A DNA stretch of 7,726 bases, from positions 1-7,726 of the forward strand of contig JAFZKM010000294.1 of the NCBI GenBank assembly GCA_017553665.1, in the 5' to 3' direction. A program made the position numbers and the translations under genes. This document shows positions 1 to 6,205 of the stretch, piece after piece. Origin of the DNA: Lachnospiraceae bacterium (GTDB lineage Bacteria; Bacillota_A; Clostridia; Lachnospirales; Lachnospiraceae). Below the pieces are notes generated by a model, which saw nothing but the letters and a program-made list of their open reading frames with translations, did no database searches and was not told the DNA's origin. The stretch's first letter is position 1; the number at the start of each line of letters is the position of its first letter.

Positions 1-2
1 AC

Positions 3-545
3 ATCAAGGAGGCCGTAGAGGTCATCAAGGAACTCGAGGCGAAGGTTGACGCGCTCGAGGACGAGAACGGCACAAACGCGAGAAAGATACTTGAACTGCA
101 GGCCGAGGTCGACAGGCTGCGCGTATATGAGGAAGAATACGAGGCCTTTGAGGAGAGGGTACGCAGATTTGATATAAATGTCGTTTACAATTCACAGGCG
201 CCCGATATCGAGGAGTATAAAAAGTATTACGAAGAGATCAATCCCGAGACGGCCGCAGAGATCTACAGACAGGTGCTCGAGCAGCTCGCTTATGACGATG
301 CCATCAAGCAGAAGGCGAACATCTTAAAGACGATGAAGCCCGGCAACGCGGCGAAGGCGCTTGAAGAGATGACGGCCGATGTCGAGTACACATGTAAGAT
401 CCTTCTCTGCCTTAAGGTTGACGAAGCCGCGGCCATCATGGACAAGATGGATACGCTCTTCGTTGCCCGTGTCGTTCAGACCATGCACGATATGGACGAA
501 GCCTGGTATGAGCAGATCCAGGCAAATCTTTTGCAGAATCAATAA
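3..545 (+). CDS. ylxF: YlxF/MotE-like flagellar protein, C-terminal part (5' truncated by window edge)
   Basis: The open frame runs in from the left edge and ends at TAA 543-545, giving 180 visible residues with no start codon that can be trusted. Visible residues 1 to about 60 are very rich in Glu, Lys and Leu with heptad-like spacing, suggesting a coiled coil. From about residue 79 (INPETAAEIYRQV) to the end there are short helical repeats with an acidic and Ala-rich pattern (NAAKALEEM, DEAAAIMDKMD), as in the MgtE intracellular N domain also found in MotE/YlxF proteins. In Bacillus, ylxF lies between fliJ and fliK, the same place as here directly before fliK. The family is thought to act as a flagellar or motor chaperone-like scaffold, usually with an N-terminal membrane anchor; that part is outside the window. 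A GTG at 273 is internal to the domain, lacks a good ribosome site and is not the start. The exact family name is less certain than the flagellar assignment. Confidence 0.75.
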   Translation: MKEAVEVIKELEAKVDALEDENGTNARKILELQAEVDRLRVYEEEYEAFEERVRRFDINVVYNSQAPDIEEYKKYYEEINPETAAEIYRQVLEQLAYDDAIKQKANILKTMKPGNAAKALEEMTADVEYTCKILLCLKVDEAAAIMDKMDTLFVARVVQTMHDMDEAWYEQIQANLLQNQ

Positions 546-550
546 GGATT

Positions 551-593
551 TACCCGCTTTGCGGCATGCTCCGCAGGGCGGGTATCTTTTTTT
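551..593 (+). terminator. Strong intrinsic terminator after ylxF-like gene
   Basis: Six bases after the ylxF-like stop codon, bases 551-564 pair with 571-584 in a continuous 14-bp stem (two G-U pairs at 558/577 and 559/576) closed by a 6-base loop (CATGCT). A run of seven T follows at 587-593. This is a textbook Rho-independent terminator. It would end or attenuate transcription from the upstream flagellar genes before fliK. Confidence 0.92.
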
Positions 594-623
594 GAAAAAA
601 ATGAAAAAAAACGCTATTTGTTG

Positions 624-651
624 TAATGTCTTCCGCATTCTTAGCCGATAT
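624..651 (+). promoter_or_regulatory. Candidate sigma-28 (SigD/FliA-type) promoter for fliK and downstream genes
   Basis: TAAT at 624-627, a 16-base spacer, and GCCGATAT at 644-651 closely match the flagellar sigma-28/SigD consensus (TAAA, about 15 bases, GCCGATAA/T). The predicted start of transcription is near 657-660, giving a leader of about 50 bases to the fliK ATG at 710. The site sits just downstream of the intrinsic terminator, where a new promoter is needed. No convincing sigma-A pair with 16-18 base spacing was seen in this gap. The -10 match is strong; the -35 match is three of four bases. Confidence 0.7.
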
Positions 652-709
652 ATAGTATAGTGGGGCGGAAATAAGCCGCAGCACAAAAAAACATGGAAGG
701 AGGACATTA

Positions 710-2236
710 ATGACTGCAACAGGAATTAATGTGGCTGCTCTGCAGGGCGCGACAGGTTCCTTTGTATCGGTCAAGGTAACGCAGGTTTCCCAGGTAAGCG
801 TAAAGAACGTTAAAGACTCGTTCAAGACCAGGCTCGATTCTGTTTCGGCAGGATACGGAACACAGGCAAAAGACGAAGCGATAGCGGAACCGGGAACCAA
901 CAAAACTGAATACAGTAAGGAACAGGTCAAAGCCAATGCGACGAATGAGCAGAAAGCAAAGGAGTCCGTACCTAAAGGCAATGAAAAGGCGGACGGCACA
1001 GCTCAGGTAAGTGAGACCGGAAAGACCGATATCCCTTCGAAGGAAGAGCTCACGGTCAAAGACACGGACATCGCGGGAGCACAGATCGAAGAGCCGGCGG
1101 AGATCACCGATGAGATCGATCCCGGAACACTCGACCGGATCCTTGAGATCTTAAACACGCTGATCACTCAGATCTCGAACATCCTTGAGACTTCGATGGA
1201 AGAGCTTGAGACAAAGATGAACGAGCTGCAGATGATCCCCGAAGAGCTTACGGACCACGGTTCGATCGCAAAGCTGATCCTCAGCCTCAACGGAAAGACC
1301 GATATCTCGGACATGCTCGTTGACAACGATATGCTCGATGAGTTCAACGACATCAAGGAGCTGATCGGAAAGGTACTTGAGGACGCGGGAATGACTCCTG
1401 AGGAATTCACACAGCTTACGGGCAGTGAGGAATTCAGGGAAGTGATCGACACCAAGACGGTTATCTTCGAGAAGGGCGTCATGAAGCCCGGATACGACAG
1501 CGAGATCGTCGAAGAGGGAGATAAGACACCCGATGTTAAGGATGAAGGCTTTACGGTACAGGTCGAGAAGAAAGGCTTTGAAAAGAGCGGTTCCGATAAC
1601 AGCGATGAAATGAGCGGACAGAGCGAAGGCCCGAAGACGGAAACGGTTCGTGAGACAAAAGCATCGGCAAAGAACGAAAAGCCCGTGCAGACAAACGTAA
1701 GCCCCGCTGAGAGCTTCGTAAAAGGTCTTGAGAACGCGATCAAGGCAGAAGGCACGGAACTTACCGGTCTTGAAGGAAGGATCTCGGCAAGAGATATTGT
1801 CTATCAGCTGACCGAAGCGGTTAAAGTAGAGATCAGCCCCGAGAACACAAGACTTGAGATGAGCCTTAATCCCGAGAGCCTCGGAAAAGTAAACCTGAAC
1901 ATCACCTCTAAAGACGGAGTGATGACCGCGCAGATCACAACGCAGAACGAAATCTCGAAGGAAGCTCTTGAATCACAGCTTCAGATCCTCAAGGAAAACA
2001 TTGAGGCACAGGGCGTGAGAGTGGAAGCGATCGAAGTCACGGTTGCTGCTTACACATTCGCGGACAGCAAGAACGCTGAATCCGACGGATATCAGGAAGC
2101 AAACGAAGGCGGAAAGCACCGCAGCAAGGGAATTTCGGGAATCGGAAACGATCTTACGGCAGAAGAAGCCGAAGCCGAGCGTATCAGACAGGAAATGATG
2201 GAACAGACGGGAAGCACGGTAACGTACGTGGCATAA
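710..2236 (+). CDS. fliK: Flagellar hook-length control protein FliK
   Basis: FliK is a secreted molecular ruler that measures hook length and switches the export gate (FlhB) from hook to filament substrates. The 508-residue product has the expected plan. A long, low-complexity, charged N-terminal and middle region (about residues 1-350) contains an acidic, probably helical stretch at about 130-200. The conserved C-terminal Flg_hook domain spans about residues 363-445, with the signature LEMSLNPESLGKVNL near 381-395 followed by amphipathic helices (EALESQLQILKENIEAQGV). A charged tail of about 60 residues follows. There are no cysteines, as expected of an export substrate. The ATG at 710 has a perfect AAGGAGG at 697-703, 6 bases upstream. 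It is the first gene after the terminator and candidate SigD promoter, and lies 24 bases before flgD. Confidence 0.93.
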   Translation: MTATGINVAALQGATGSFVSVKVTQVSQVSVKNVKDSFKTRLDSVSAGYGTQAKDEAIAEPGTNKTEYSKEQVKANATNEQKAKESVPKGNEKADGTAQVSETGKTDIPSKEELTVKDTDIAGAQIEEPAEITDEIDPGTLDRILEILNTLITQISNILETSMEELETKMNELQMIPEELTDHGSIAKLILSLNGKTDISDMLVDNDMLDEFNDIKELIGKVLEDAGMTPEEFTQLTGSEEFREVIDTKTVIFEKGVMKPGYDSEIVEEGDKTPDVKDEGFTVQVEKKGFEKSGSDNSDEMSGQSEGPKTETVRETKASAKNEKPVQTNVSPAESFVKGLENAIKAEGTELTGLEGRISARDIVYQLTEAVKVEISPENTRLEMSLNPESLGKVNLNITSKDGVMTAQITTQNEISKEALESQLQILKENIEAQGVRVEAIEVTVAAYTFADSKNAESDGYQEANEGGKHRSKGISGIGNDLTAEEAEAERIRQEMMEQTGSTVTYVA

Positions 2237-2260
2237 ACCAAACAGAACGGAGAAAAAGAA

Positions 2261-3022
2261 ATGACCAATAATTCAACCGGTCTCGTGGCCGATGTTACAA
2301 ACGGAATTTTAAATTACGCCGTCTCACCGGAAAACACCAGCACCGACAAGGCTAAGGGCAACGAACTTGGAAAGGACGCATTCCTTCAGCTTCTGGTTTG
2401 CCAGATGCAGAACCAGGATCCGCTTGAGCCCAGCACCGATACCGAGTATGTTTCACAGCTCGCTCAGTTCTCACAGCTCGAACAGCTGCAGAACCTCTCA
2501 TCGGAGTCGGAAAAAGCACAGGCACTCACGCTTGTCGGAAAATACGCGATATTCGAGATCACAGACTCGAACGGCAAGACCACTTATCCCGAAGGCATCA
2601 TTGATTTCGTCAATATGGCCGGAGGAAAGGTTCAGCTCTCCGTAAACGGTACGATCTACGATTACGAAGACATTTACACGGTAGTAAACGATCAGTACTA
2701 CATCGAACGTAATCTCCCGAAGGTGGAGACGGAGTACAGCTTCAAGTACAACGCGAAGGCACCCGAGGACATGACGATCACGGTCGATTACGGAAACAAC
2801 GAATACAAAGCCGCGGATGTGGCGATCGTTGTGGGCGGACAGCCGCTCGATCCATCGTATCTCAAGCAGCGTGACAATACGGTGACGATCAGCAAAGAAG
2901 CATTTGCCGGATTTGAAAACGGCGAGTACAAAGCTTCGATAGTATTCAACAATTCATTATACACAACAATAAACGACAAACTTACGATCACTGTTTACAA
3001 CTCAACGGCCGGAGAAGCCTGA
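2261..3022 (+). CDS. flgD: Flagellar hook capping protein FlgD
   Basis: FlgD forms the scaffold cap at the tip of the growing hook and is needed for FlgE polymerisation outside the cell. The 253-residue product has the diagnostic N-terminal block at about residues 36-78: LGKDAFLQLLVCQMQNQDPL followed by a region with SQLAQFSQLEQLQNL. Next come a FlgD Tudor-like segment beginning at LVGKYAIFEITDSNGK and a beta-rich C-terminal part, probably the Ig/Fn3-like domain. Cys47 replaces the Thr usually seen in the LLVTQLQNQDP motif. The ATG at 2261 follows GGAG (2249-2252) by 8 bases. The gene is 24 bases after fliK and 18 bases before the next gene, so it is very probably co-transcribed with both. 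Confidence 0.96.
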   Translation: MTNNSTGLVADVTNGILNYAVSPENTSTDKAKGNELGKDAFLQLLVCQMQNQDPLEPSTDTEYVSQLAQFSQLEQLQNLSSESEKAQALTLVGKYAIFEITDSNGKTTYPEGIIDFVNMAGGKVQLSVNGTIYDYEDIYTVVNDQYYIERNLPKVETEYSFKYNAKAPEDMTITVDYGNNEYKAADVAIVVGGQPLDPSYLKQRDNTVTISKEAFAGFENGEYKASIVFNNSLYTTINDKLTITVYNSTAGEA

Positions 3023-3040
3023 CCGGGACAGGAGGAAAGG

Positions 3041-3430
3041 ATGCCTACAAACAGAATAAATAATTTCCCTTCCATCCAGCAGATGACCGAACAGCTGAAG
3101 AACAGCGAAAAGTCTTCAAGCTCACAGTCATTACAGGGCAAGTCCTTTGAACAGATCCTCAACGAGAGGACAAGCGCAGGTTCGGAGCTTAAGTTCTCAA
3201 AGCACGCGAGCATGAGAATGCAGTCCAGACAGATCGATCTTACCGCTAATCAGTGGGAGCGTCTCGAAGGCGGCGTAGAGAAAGCAGGAGAAAAGGGGAT
3301 CAGGGAATCGCTCGTTATGGTTGACAATCTCGCATTTATCGTAAATGTCAGCAACAATACGGTGATCACCGCAGTCGGTGAAGGTGAGGACAAGATCTTT
3401 ACGAATATCGACGGAGCGATCATTACCTGA
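3041..3430 (+). CDS. TIGR02530-type flagellar operon protein, function unknown
   Basis: This 129-residue protein fits the small conserved family found between flgD and flgE in Firmicutes and spirochaete-like flagellar operons (TIGR02530, 'flagellar operon protein'). Residues 1-45 are polar, Ser/Gln-rich and probably disordered. The conserved core at about 48-129 has KFSKHASMRMQSRQIDLT, then a helical region with LEGGVEKAGEKG, then beta-like strands LVMVDNLAFIVNVSNNTVITAV, ending in FTNIDGAII. There is no signal peptide, membrane segment or cysteine. An excellent AGGAGG begins at 3030, 5 bases before the ATG. Its fixed place beside hook genes suggests a role in hook assembly or export, but no biochemical function is assigned. 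The family call rests on recalled motif similarity. Confidence 0.88.
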   Translation: MPTNRINNFPSIQQMTEQLKNSEKSSSSQSLQGKSFEQILNERTSAGSELKFSKHASMRMQSRQIDLTANQWERLEGGVEKAGEKGIRESLVMVDNLAFIVNVSNNTVITAVGEGEDKIFTNIDGAIIT

Positions 3431-3467
3431 TAAGAACAACTTAAACAACAACTAAATAGCAGAAACC

Positions 3468-3524
3468 AAACCCGCCGGACCTTATGGAGGCGGAGACAGC
3501 CGAATGCCGGAAGCTGTCGGGTTT
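3468..3524 (+). promoter_or_regulatory. Branched inverted-repeat structure in the flgE leader
   Basis: The 117-base gap before flgE (3431-3547) can fold into a three-way-junction-like shape. AAACCC at 3468-3473 pairs with GGGTTT at 3519-3524 as the closing stem. Inside it, GACAGC at 3495-3500 pairs with GCTGTC at 3513-3518. A second arm can use GCC 3474-3476 with GGC 3489-3491 and CC 3480-3481 with GG 3486-3487. A competing CCGCC/GGCGG pairing (3472-3476 with 3489-3493) excludes the closing stem and could act as a switch. No T-run follows, so it is not an intrinsic terminator. The flgE ribosome site starts only 9 bases later. I could not match it to a known riboswitch class. Confidence 0.4.
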
Positions 3525-3547
3525 CACCATCCAGGAGGTACAATATT

Positions 3548-4984
3548 ATGATGCGTTCGTTATACTCAGGTGTATCGGGTCTTAAGGTACACCAGACTAA
3601 GATGGATGTAATTGGTAACAACATTTCTAACGTTAATACCGTAGGCTTCAAGTCCAGTGCGGTAAACTTTTCAGATATTCTTTATCAGACAACGAGCAGC
3701 GCTTCGGGCCCTAACGCGACAACGGGCACCGCAGGTATCAACGCCAAGCAGATAGGTCTTGGTTCCAGCGTTGCGTCGATCTCTTCAACCGTATCGGTTT
3801 CGGGCGGATCCCAGAGAACAGACAATGCTCTTGATATCATGATCGAGGGTGACCAGTTCTTCGTTGTTAACAACGGAAAGCAGAATTACTTTACAAGAGC
3901 GGGCGCGTTCACCGTTGACGCAAACGGCGTTCTCTGCAACGCATCGGGATGTAAGGTAATGGGCTGGCAGGTTGACCCCAACGACCCCAGCAAGTGCGTA
4001 CAGGATACCGTTTCCGAGCTTCGCGTTATGTCTCCCGACACTCAGTACATTGAGCCCGAAGCTACCACAAACGTTTATGTGAGCGGCAACATCGACTACA
4101 AGGATACACAGCTCACCACCGATACAGGAAAGACCACGACCCTCGCTTTCTATGACAACCTCGGACAGAGCTACATGGCAGTAATGAAGATCAAGCAGTC
4201 CGACGAGTACAACAACCAGTACAAGGTAAGCATCACCAACATCCTTGATTCCAAGGGCAATTCGATCTTCGTAAACAAGACCGAAGAAGATGACGGAAGC
4301 ATCACTTATTCCGCGTCGGCGATCACCAGCTTCATCTTCGGCGCTGAGGGCGATGAGATCTCGGCGGAAGTTGATGAGGACGGCAATGTAAACATCGACA
4401 TGGAAGGTGTTGACCTCGTATTTGACGCTGCTACCGGTAAGTTCTCGAGCGTAGGCGGCGAAGAGGGCGGCAAGAGCATCAACTTCATGGTAAACGCGGA
4501 TCCTTCGCCTTTCACCATGATCGACGTTGATTTCTCTTCGATGACAATGTACGCGAGCAGCGGTTCTTCGAGCTTCTCATGCTCGAGAGGATCTCTTGAA
4601 GGTCAGGGCGCAGGCGCTCCCAAGGGCGAGATGTCCGGTATCAGCGTTGATACTTCGGGACGTATCTACGGAACCTACGACAACGGCGATACAAAGCTCC
4701 TCTGCCAGATCGCGGTTGCAAGCTTCGCGAACGCGGCAGGCCTTGAGGCAGTCGGCAACAACCTTTTCGCCGCAACCATGAACTCGGGTGATTTCGACGG
4801 CGTAGGCGAGGATATTTCCTCCAACGGCGGCAAGATGAACACCGGCGTTCTCGAAATGTCAAACGTTGACCTTTCAACCGAATTTACACAGATGATCACC
4901 ACACAGCGCGGTTTCCAGGCAAACTCCAGGACCATCACGGTTTCGGATACACTGCTTGAAGAACTGATAAACCTTAAGAGATAA
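3548..4984 (+). CDS. flgE: Flagellar hook protein FlgE
   Basis: FlgE is the subunit of the hook, the universal joint between basal body and filament, exported by the flagellar type III system. The 478-residue product starts with the rod/hook N-terminal motif (SLYSGVSGL at 4-12, NNISNVNTVGFK at 24-35). It has the FlgE/F/G core motif FTRAGAFTVDANG near residues 117-129 and ends with the coiled-coil-forming C-terminal block from residue 433 (GVLEMSNVDLS, then TQRGFQANSRTI and LINLKR). It is longer than the roughly 400-residue enterobacterial FlgE, with extra outer-domain sequence in the middle. Unusually for this family it carries five cysteines (130, 135, 150, 345, 386). Two ATGs occur in tandem at 3548 and 3551. 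The AGGAGGT at 3533-3539 lies 8 bases from the first, which is favoured. Confidence 0.96.
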   Translation: MMRSLYSGVSGLKVHQTKMDVIGNNISNVNTVGFKSSAVNFSDILYQTTSSASGPNATTGTAGINAKQIGLGSSVASISSTVSVSGGSQRTDNALDIMIEGDQFFVVNNGKQNYFTRAGAFTVDANGVLCNASGCKVMGWQVDPNDPSKCVQDTVSELRVMSPDTQYIEPEATTNVYVSGNIDYKDTQLTTDTGKTTTLAFYDNLGQSYMAVMKIKQSDEYNNQYKVSITNILDSKGNSIFVNKTEEDDGSITYSASAITSFIFGAEGDEISAEVDEDGNVNIDMEGVDLVFDAATGKFSSVGGEEGGKSINFMVNADPSPFTMIDVDFSSMTMYASSGSSSFSCSRGSLEGQGAGAPKGEMSGISVDTSGRIYGTYDNGDTKLLCQIAVASFANAAGLEAVGNNLFAATMNSGDFDGVGEDISSNGGKMNTGVLEMSNVDLSTEFTQMITTQRGFQANSRTITVSDTLLEELINLKR

Positions 4985-4992
4985 GTAAAATA

Positions 4993-5028
4993 GCGCACGG
5001 GCTGTTCCTGAAAAGGGATGGCCCGCGC
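4993..5028 (+). other. GC-rich hairpin without U-tract, downstream of flgE
   Basis: Starting 8 bases after the flgE stop codon, GCGC 4993-4996 pairs with 5025-5028 region bases. After a two-base bulge, GGGCTGTTCCT pairs with AGGGATGGCCC (three G-U pairs) around a GAAA tetraloop at about 5010-5013. The sequence after it is ATAAGGC, with no T-run, so termination is unlikely. A stable 3' hairpin of this kind could protect the flgE transcript from exonucleases or mark a processing point. Confidence 0.55.
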
Positions 5029-5038
5029 ATAAGGCATC

Positions 5039-5077
5039 AAGCCCTGGACATGTTTGCAAAACGTGTTTTCAGGGCTT
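5039..5077 (+). other. Long two-part hairpin upstream of flbD
   Basis: AAGCCCTG at 5039-5046 pairs perfectly with CAGGGCTT at 5070-5077. Inside, ACATGTTT at 5048-5055 pairs with AAACGTGT at 5059-5066 around a 3-base loop (one G-U pair). The result is an almost continuous hairpin of about 16 bp ending 41 bases before the flbD ATG. It is followed by TAGGAGC rather than a T-run, so it is not a standard terminator. With the preceding hairpin it fills most of the 134-base flgE-flbD gap. Confidence 0.6.
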
Positions 5078-5118
5078 TAGGAGCATATAAAAACAGAGTT
5101 TTAAAGAGGAGATTTTTC

Positions 5119-5316
5119 ATGATCGACGTGACGCTTCTTTCGGGCAAACAGATCACCGTAAATGCCGAGATTATCGAGATCGTGGATGAGGTTCCCGACA
5201 CCGTTATTACGCTTACTACGGGCAAAAAAATTATTGTCAAAGAAAGTAGACAAAAGGTGAAAAGTCTAGTAAAATCGTATAAGAGGGATATTTTGAACCG
5301 AAATTGTGACGAATAA
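5119..5316 (+). CDS. flbD: Small flagellar protein FlbD/SwrD
   Basis: This 65-residue protein matches the short FlbD family (called SwrD or YlzI in Bacillus), which lies after flgE in many Firmicutes flagellar operons. The family core is clear: MIDVTLLSGKQITVNAEIIE, then VPDTVITLTTGKKIIVKES, then a basic C-terminal helix (KVKSLVKSYKRDIL). In Bacillus subtilis SwrD is reported to raise flagellar motor power and so support swarming; its place here directly before motA-motB fits a stator-related role. The ATG at 5119 is preceded by GAGGAG at 5106-5111 with 7 bases between. The frame is open upstream to an ATG at 5050, but that start has no ribosome site, lies inside a hairpin and adds an atypical basic extension, so it was rejected. 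No membrane segment is seen. Confidence 0.9.
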   Translation: MIDVTLLSGKQITVNAEIIEIVDEVPDTVITLTTGKKIIVKESRQKVKSLVKSYKRDILNRNCDE

Positions 5317-5345
5317 ACATCCCGGACTTTCGTATTTCTGTACTT

Positions 5346-5373
5346 TTGTCATTGACTTTGATAATTATATTAC
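5346..5373 (+). promoter_or_regulatory. Weak candidate promoter in the AT-rich flbD-motA gap
   Basis: The 97-base gap 5317-5413 is clearly more AT-rich than its surroundings and holds no gene. TTGTCA at 5346-5351 (five of six to the sigma-A -35) is followed after 16 bases by TATTAC at 5368-5373 (about four of six to the -10). TTGACT at 5352-5357 is another -35-like element without a good -10 partner at normal spacing. No SigD-type GCCGATAA box was found. The base composition makes chance matches likely, so this is tentative. Confidence 0.3.
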
Positions 5374-5413
5374 GATTTGATCCATTCTTGGACAGATAGG
5401 TGGTGTTTTTACT

Positions 5414-6205
5414 TTGGATTTAGCTACATTGATAGGTCTTGTGGCGGCATTTGCGCTGATGATCTTCGGTATCCTGCAGGGCGGTATGTCCGCGCTGCCG
5501 CGTTTCTTTGACGCCGCGTCCGTTCTGATCACATTCGGCGGCGCGTTCATGGCTACCATGGCTACTCAGGGAAGCATCCCGGAGTTCATATCGAATCTTA
5601 AGACCATTAAACTGACCTTGCATAAGGTCGATGTCAATGAAGAAGAGACCATTAAATCGATCATCAATCTCTCTAACGTTGCACGTAAGGAAGGACTTCT
5701 GGCTCTGGAAGAGGCGGCGAACGGAATCGATGACGCGTTCCTGAAAAAGGGACTCATGCTCATCGTCGACGGTACCGACCCCGAGCTTGTGCGCTCCATC
5801 ATGGAGACCGAGCTTTCGTGCGTATCTTCACGTCATAAGGGCAGCATAGGCTTCTGGGAAGCGCTCGGCGCGGCAGGCCCTGCCTGGGGTATGATCGGTA
5901 CCCTTATCGGACTTGTAAACATGCTTGCCGACCTTTCGGATATCAACTCCGTAGGTCCTAACATGGCGGTTGCCCTGATCACGACATTCTACGGTTCCGT
6001 ACTTGCGAACTGGATCTGTACGCCCGTAGCTACCAAGCTTAAAGCGAACGACGCGGCCGAGATCTCGCTGAAGGAGATCATAGTCGAAGGTCTTCTTTCG
6101 ATACAGGCCGGCGAGAACCCCCGAGTTATCGAAGAGAAACTCAAGTCATTCCTCTCGCCCGAAAAGGCGAGTCAGATGGGCGCAGCTCAAGGTGGTGAAC
6201 AGTAA
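5414..6205 (+). CDS. motA: Flagellar motor stator protein MotA
   Basis: MotA is the membrane stator subunit that, with MotB, couples ion flow to rotation by pressing on FliG. The 263-residue product has four membrane segments at about 1-22, 30-51, 148-172 and 181-205, with a large cytoplasmic loop between the second and third. The loop holds the family motif ARKEGLLALEE, including the charged residues Arg91 and Glu99 that correspond to the FliG-contacting pair. The two conserved membrane prolines are Pro156 (AAGPAWGMIGT) and Pro204 (CTPVATKL). The start is TTG at 5414, chosen because it gives the normal MotA beginning MDLATLIGLV and has AGGTGG-type ribosome-site sequence (5397-5404) 9 bases upstream; no ATG lies nearby in frame. 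Whether the coupling ion is H+ or Na+ cannot be told. The stop overlaps the motB start by one base. Confidence 0.96.
   Translation: MDLATLIGLVAAFALMIFGILQGGMSALPRFFDAASVLITFGGAFMATMATQGSIPEFISNLKTIKLTLHKVDVNEEETIKSIINLSNVARKEGLLALEEAANGIDDAFLKKGLMLIVDGTDPELVRSIMETELSCVSSRHKGSIGFWEALGAAGPAWGMIGTLIGLVNMLADLSDINSVGPNMAVALITTFYGSVLANWICTPVATKLKANDAAEISLKEIIVEGLLSIQAGENPRVIEEKLKSFLSPEKASQMGAAQGGEQ

Noticed and set aside
273..545. Separate small gene starting at GTG 273
   Set aside because: The same frame is open to the left edge and the domain is continuous across 273, so it is the end of a longer gene.
1024..1032. GACCGATAT, resembling a SigD -10, inside fliK
   Set aside because: It lies within coding sequence and no matching -35 at proper spacing was found.
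1168..1755. Long minus-strand open frame within fliK
   Set aside because: Its product is a Ser/Pro/Leu-rich shadow typical of the complement of Glu/Lys-rich coding sequence, with no domain or ribosome site.
3460..3530. c-di-GMP (GEMM-I) riboswitch before flgE, suggested by the GGGTTTCACC ending and the motility context
   Set aside because: The conserved P2 arm with its GAAA tetraloop and the surrounding invariant bases of GEMM-I are missing; only loose similarity at the 3' side is seen.
4675..5040. Minus-strand open frame across the flgE end
   Set aside because: It overlaps conserved FlgE C-terminal coding sequence and shows no recognisable protein features.
5050..5118. N-terminal extension of FlbD from the ATG at 5050
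   Set aside because: There is no ribosome site before 5050, the start lies in a hairpin, and the 23 extra residues do not fit the family, while ATG 5119 has a good GAGGAG.
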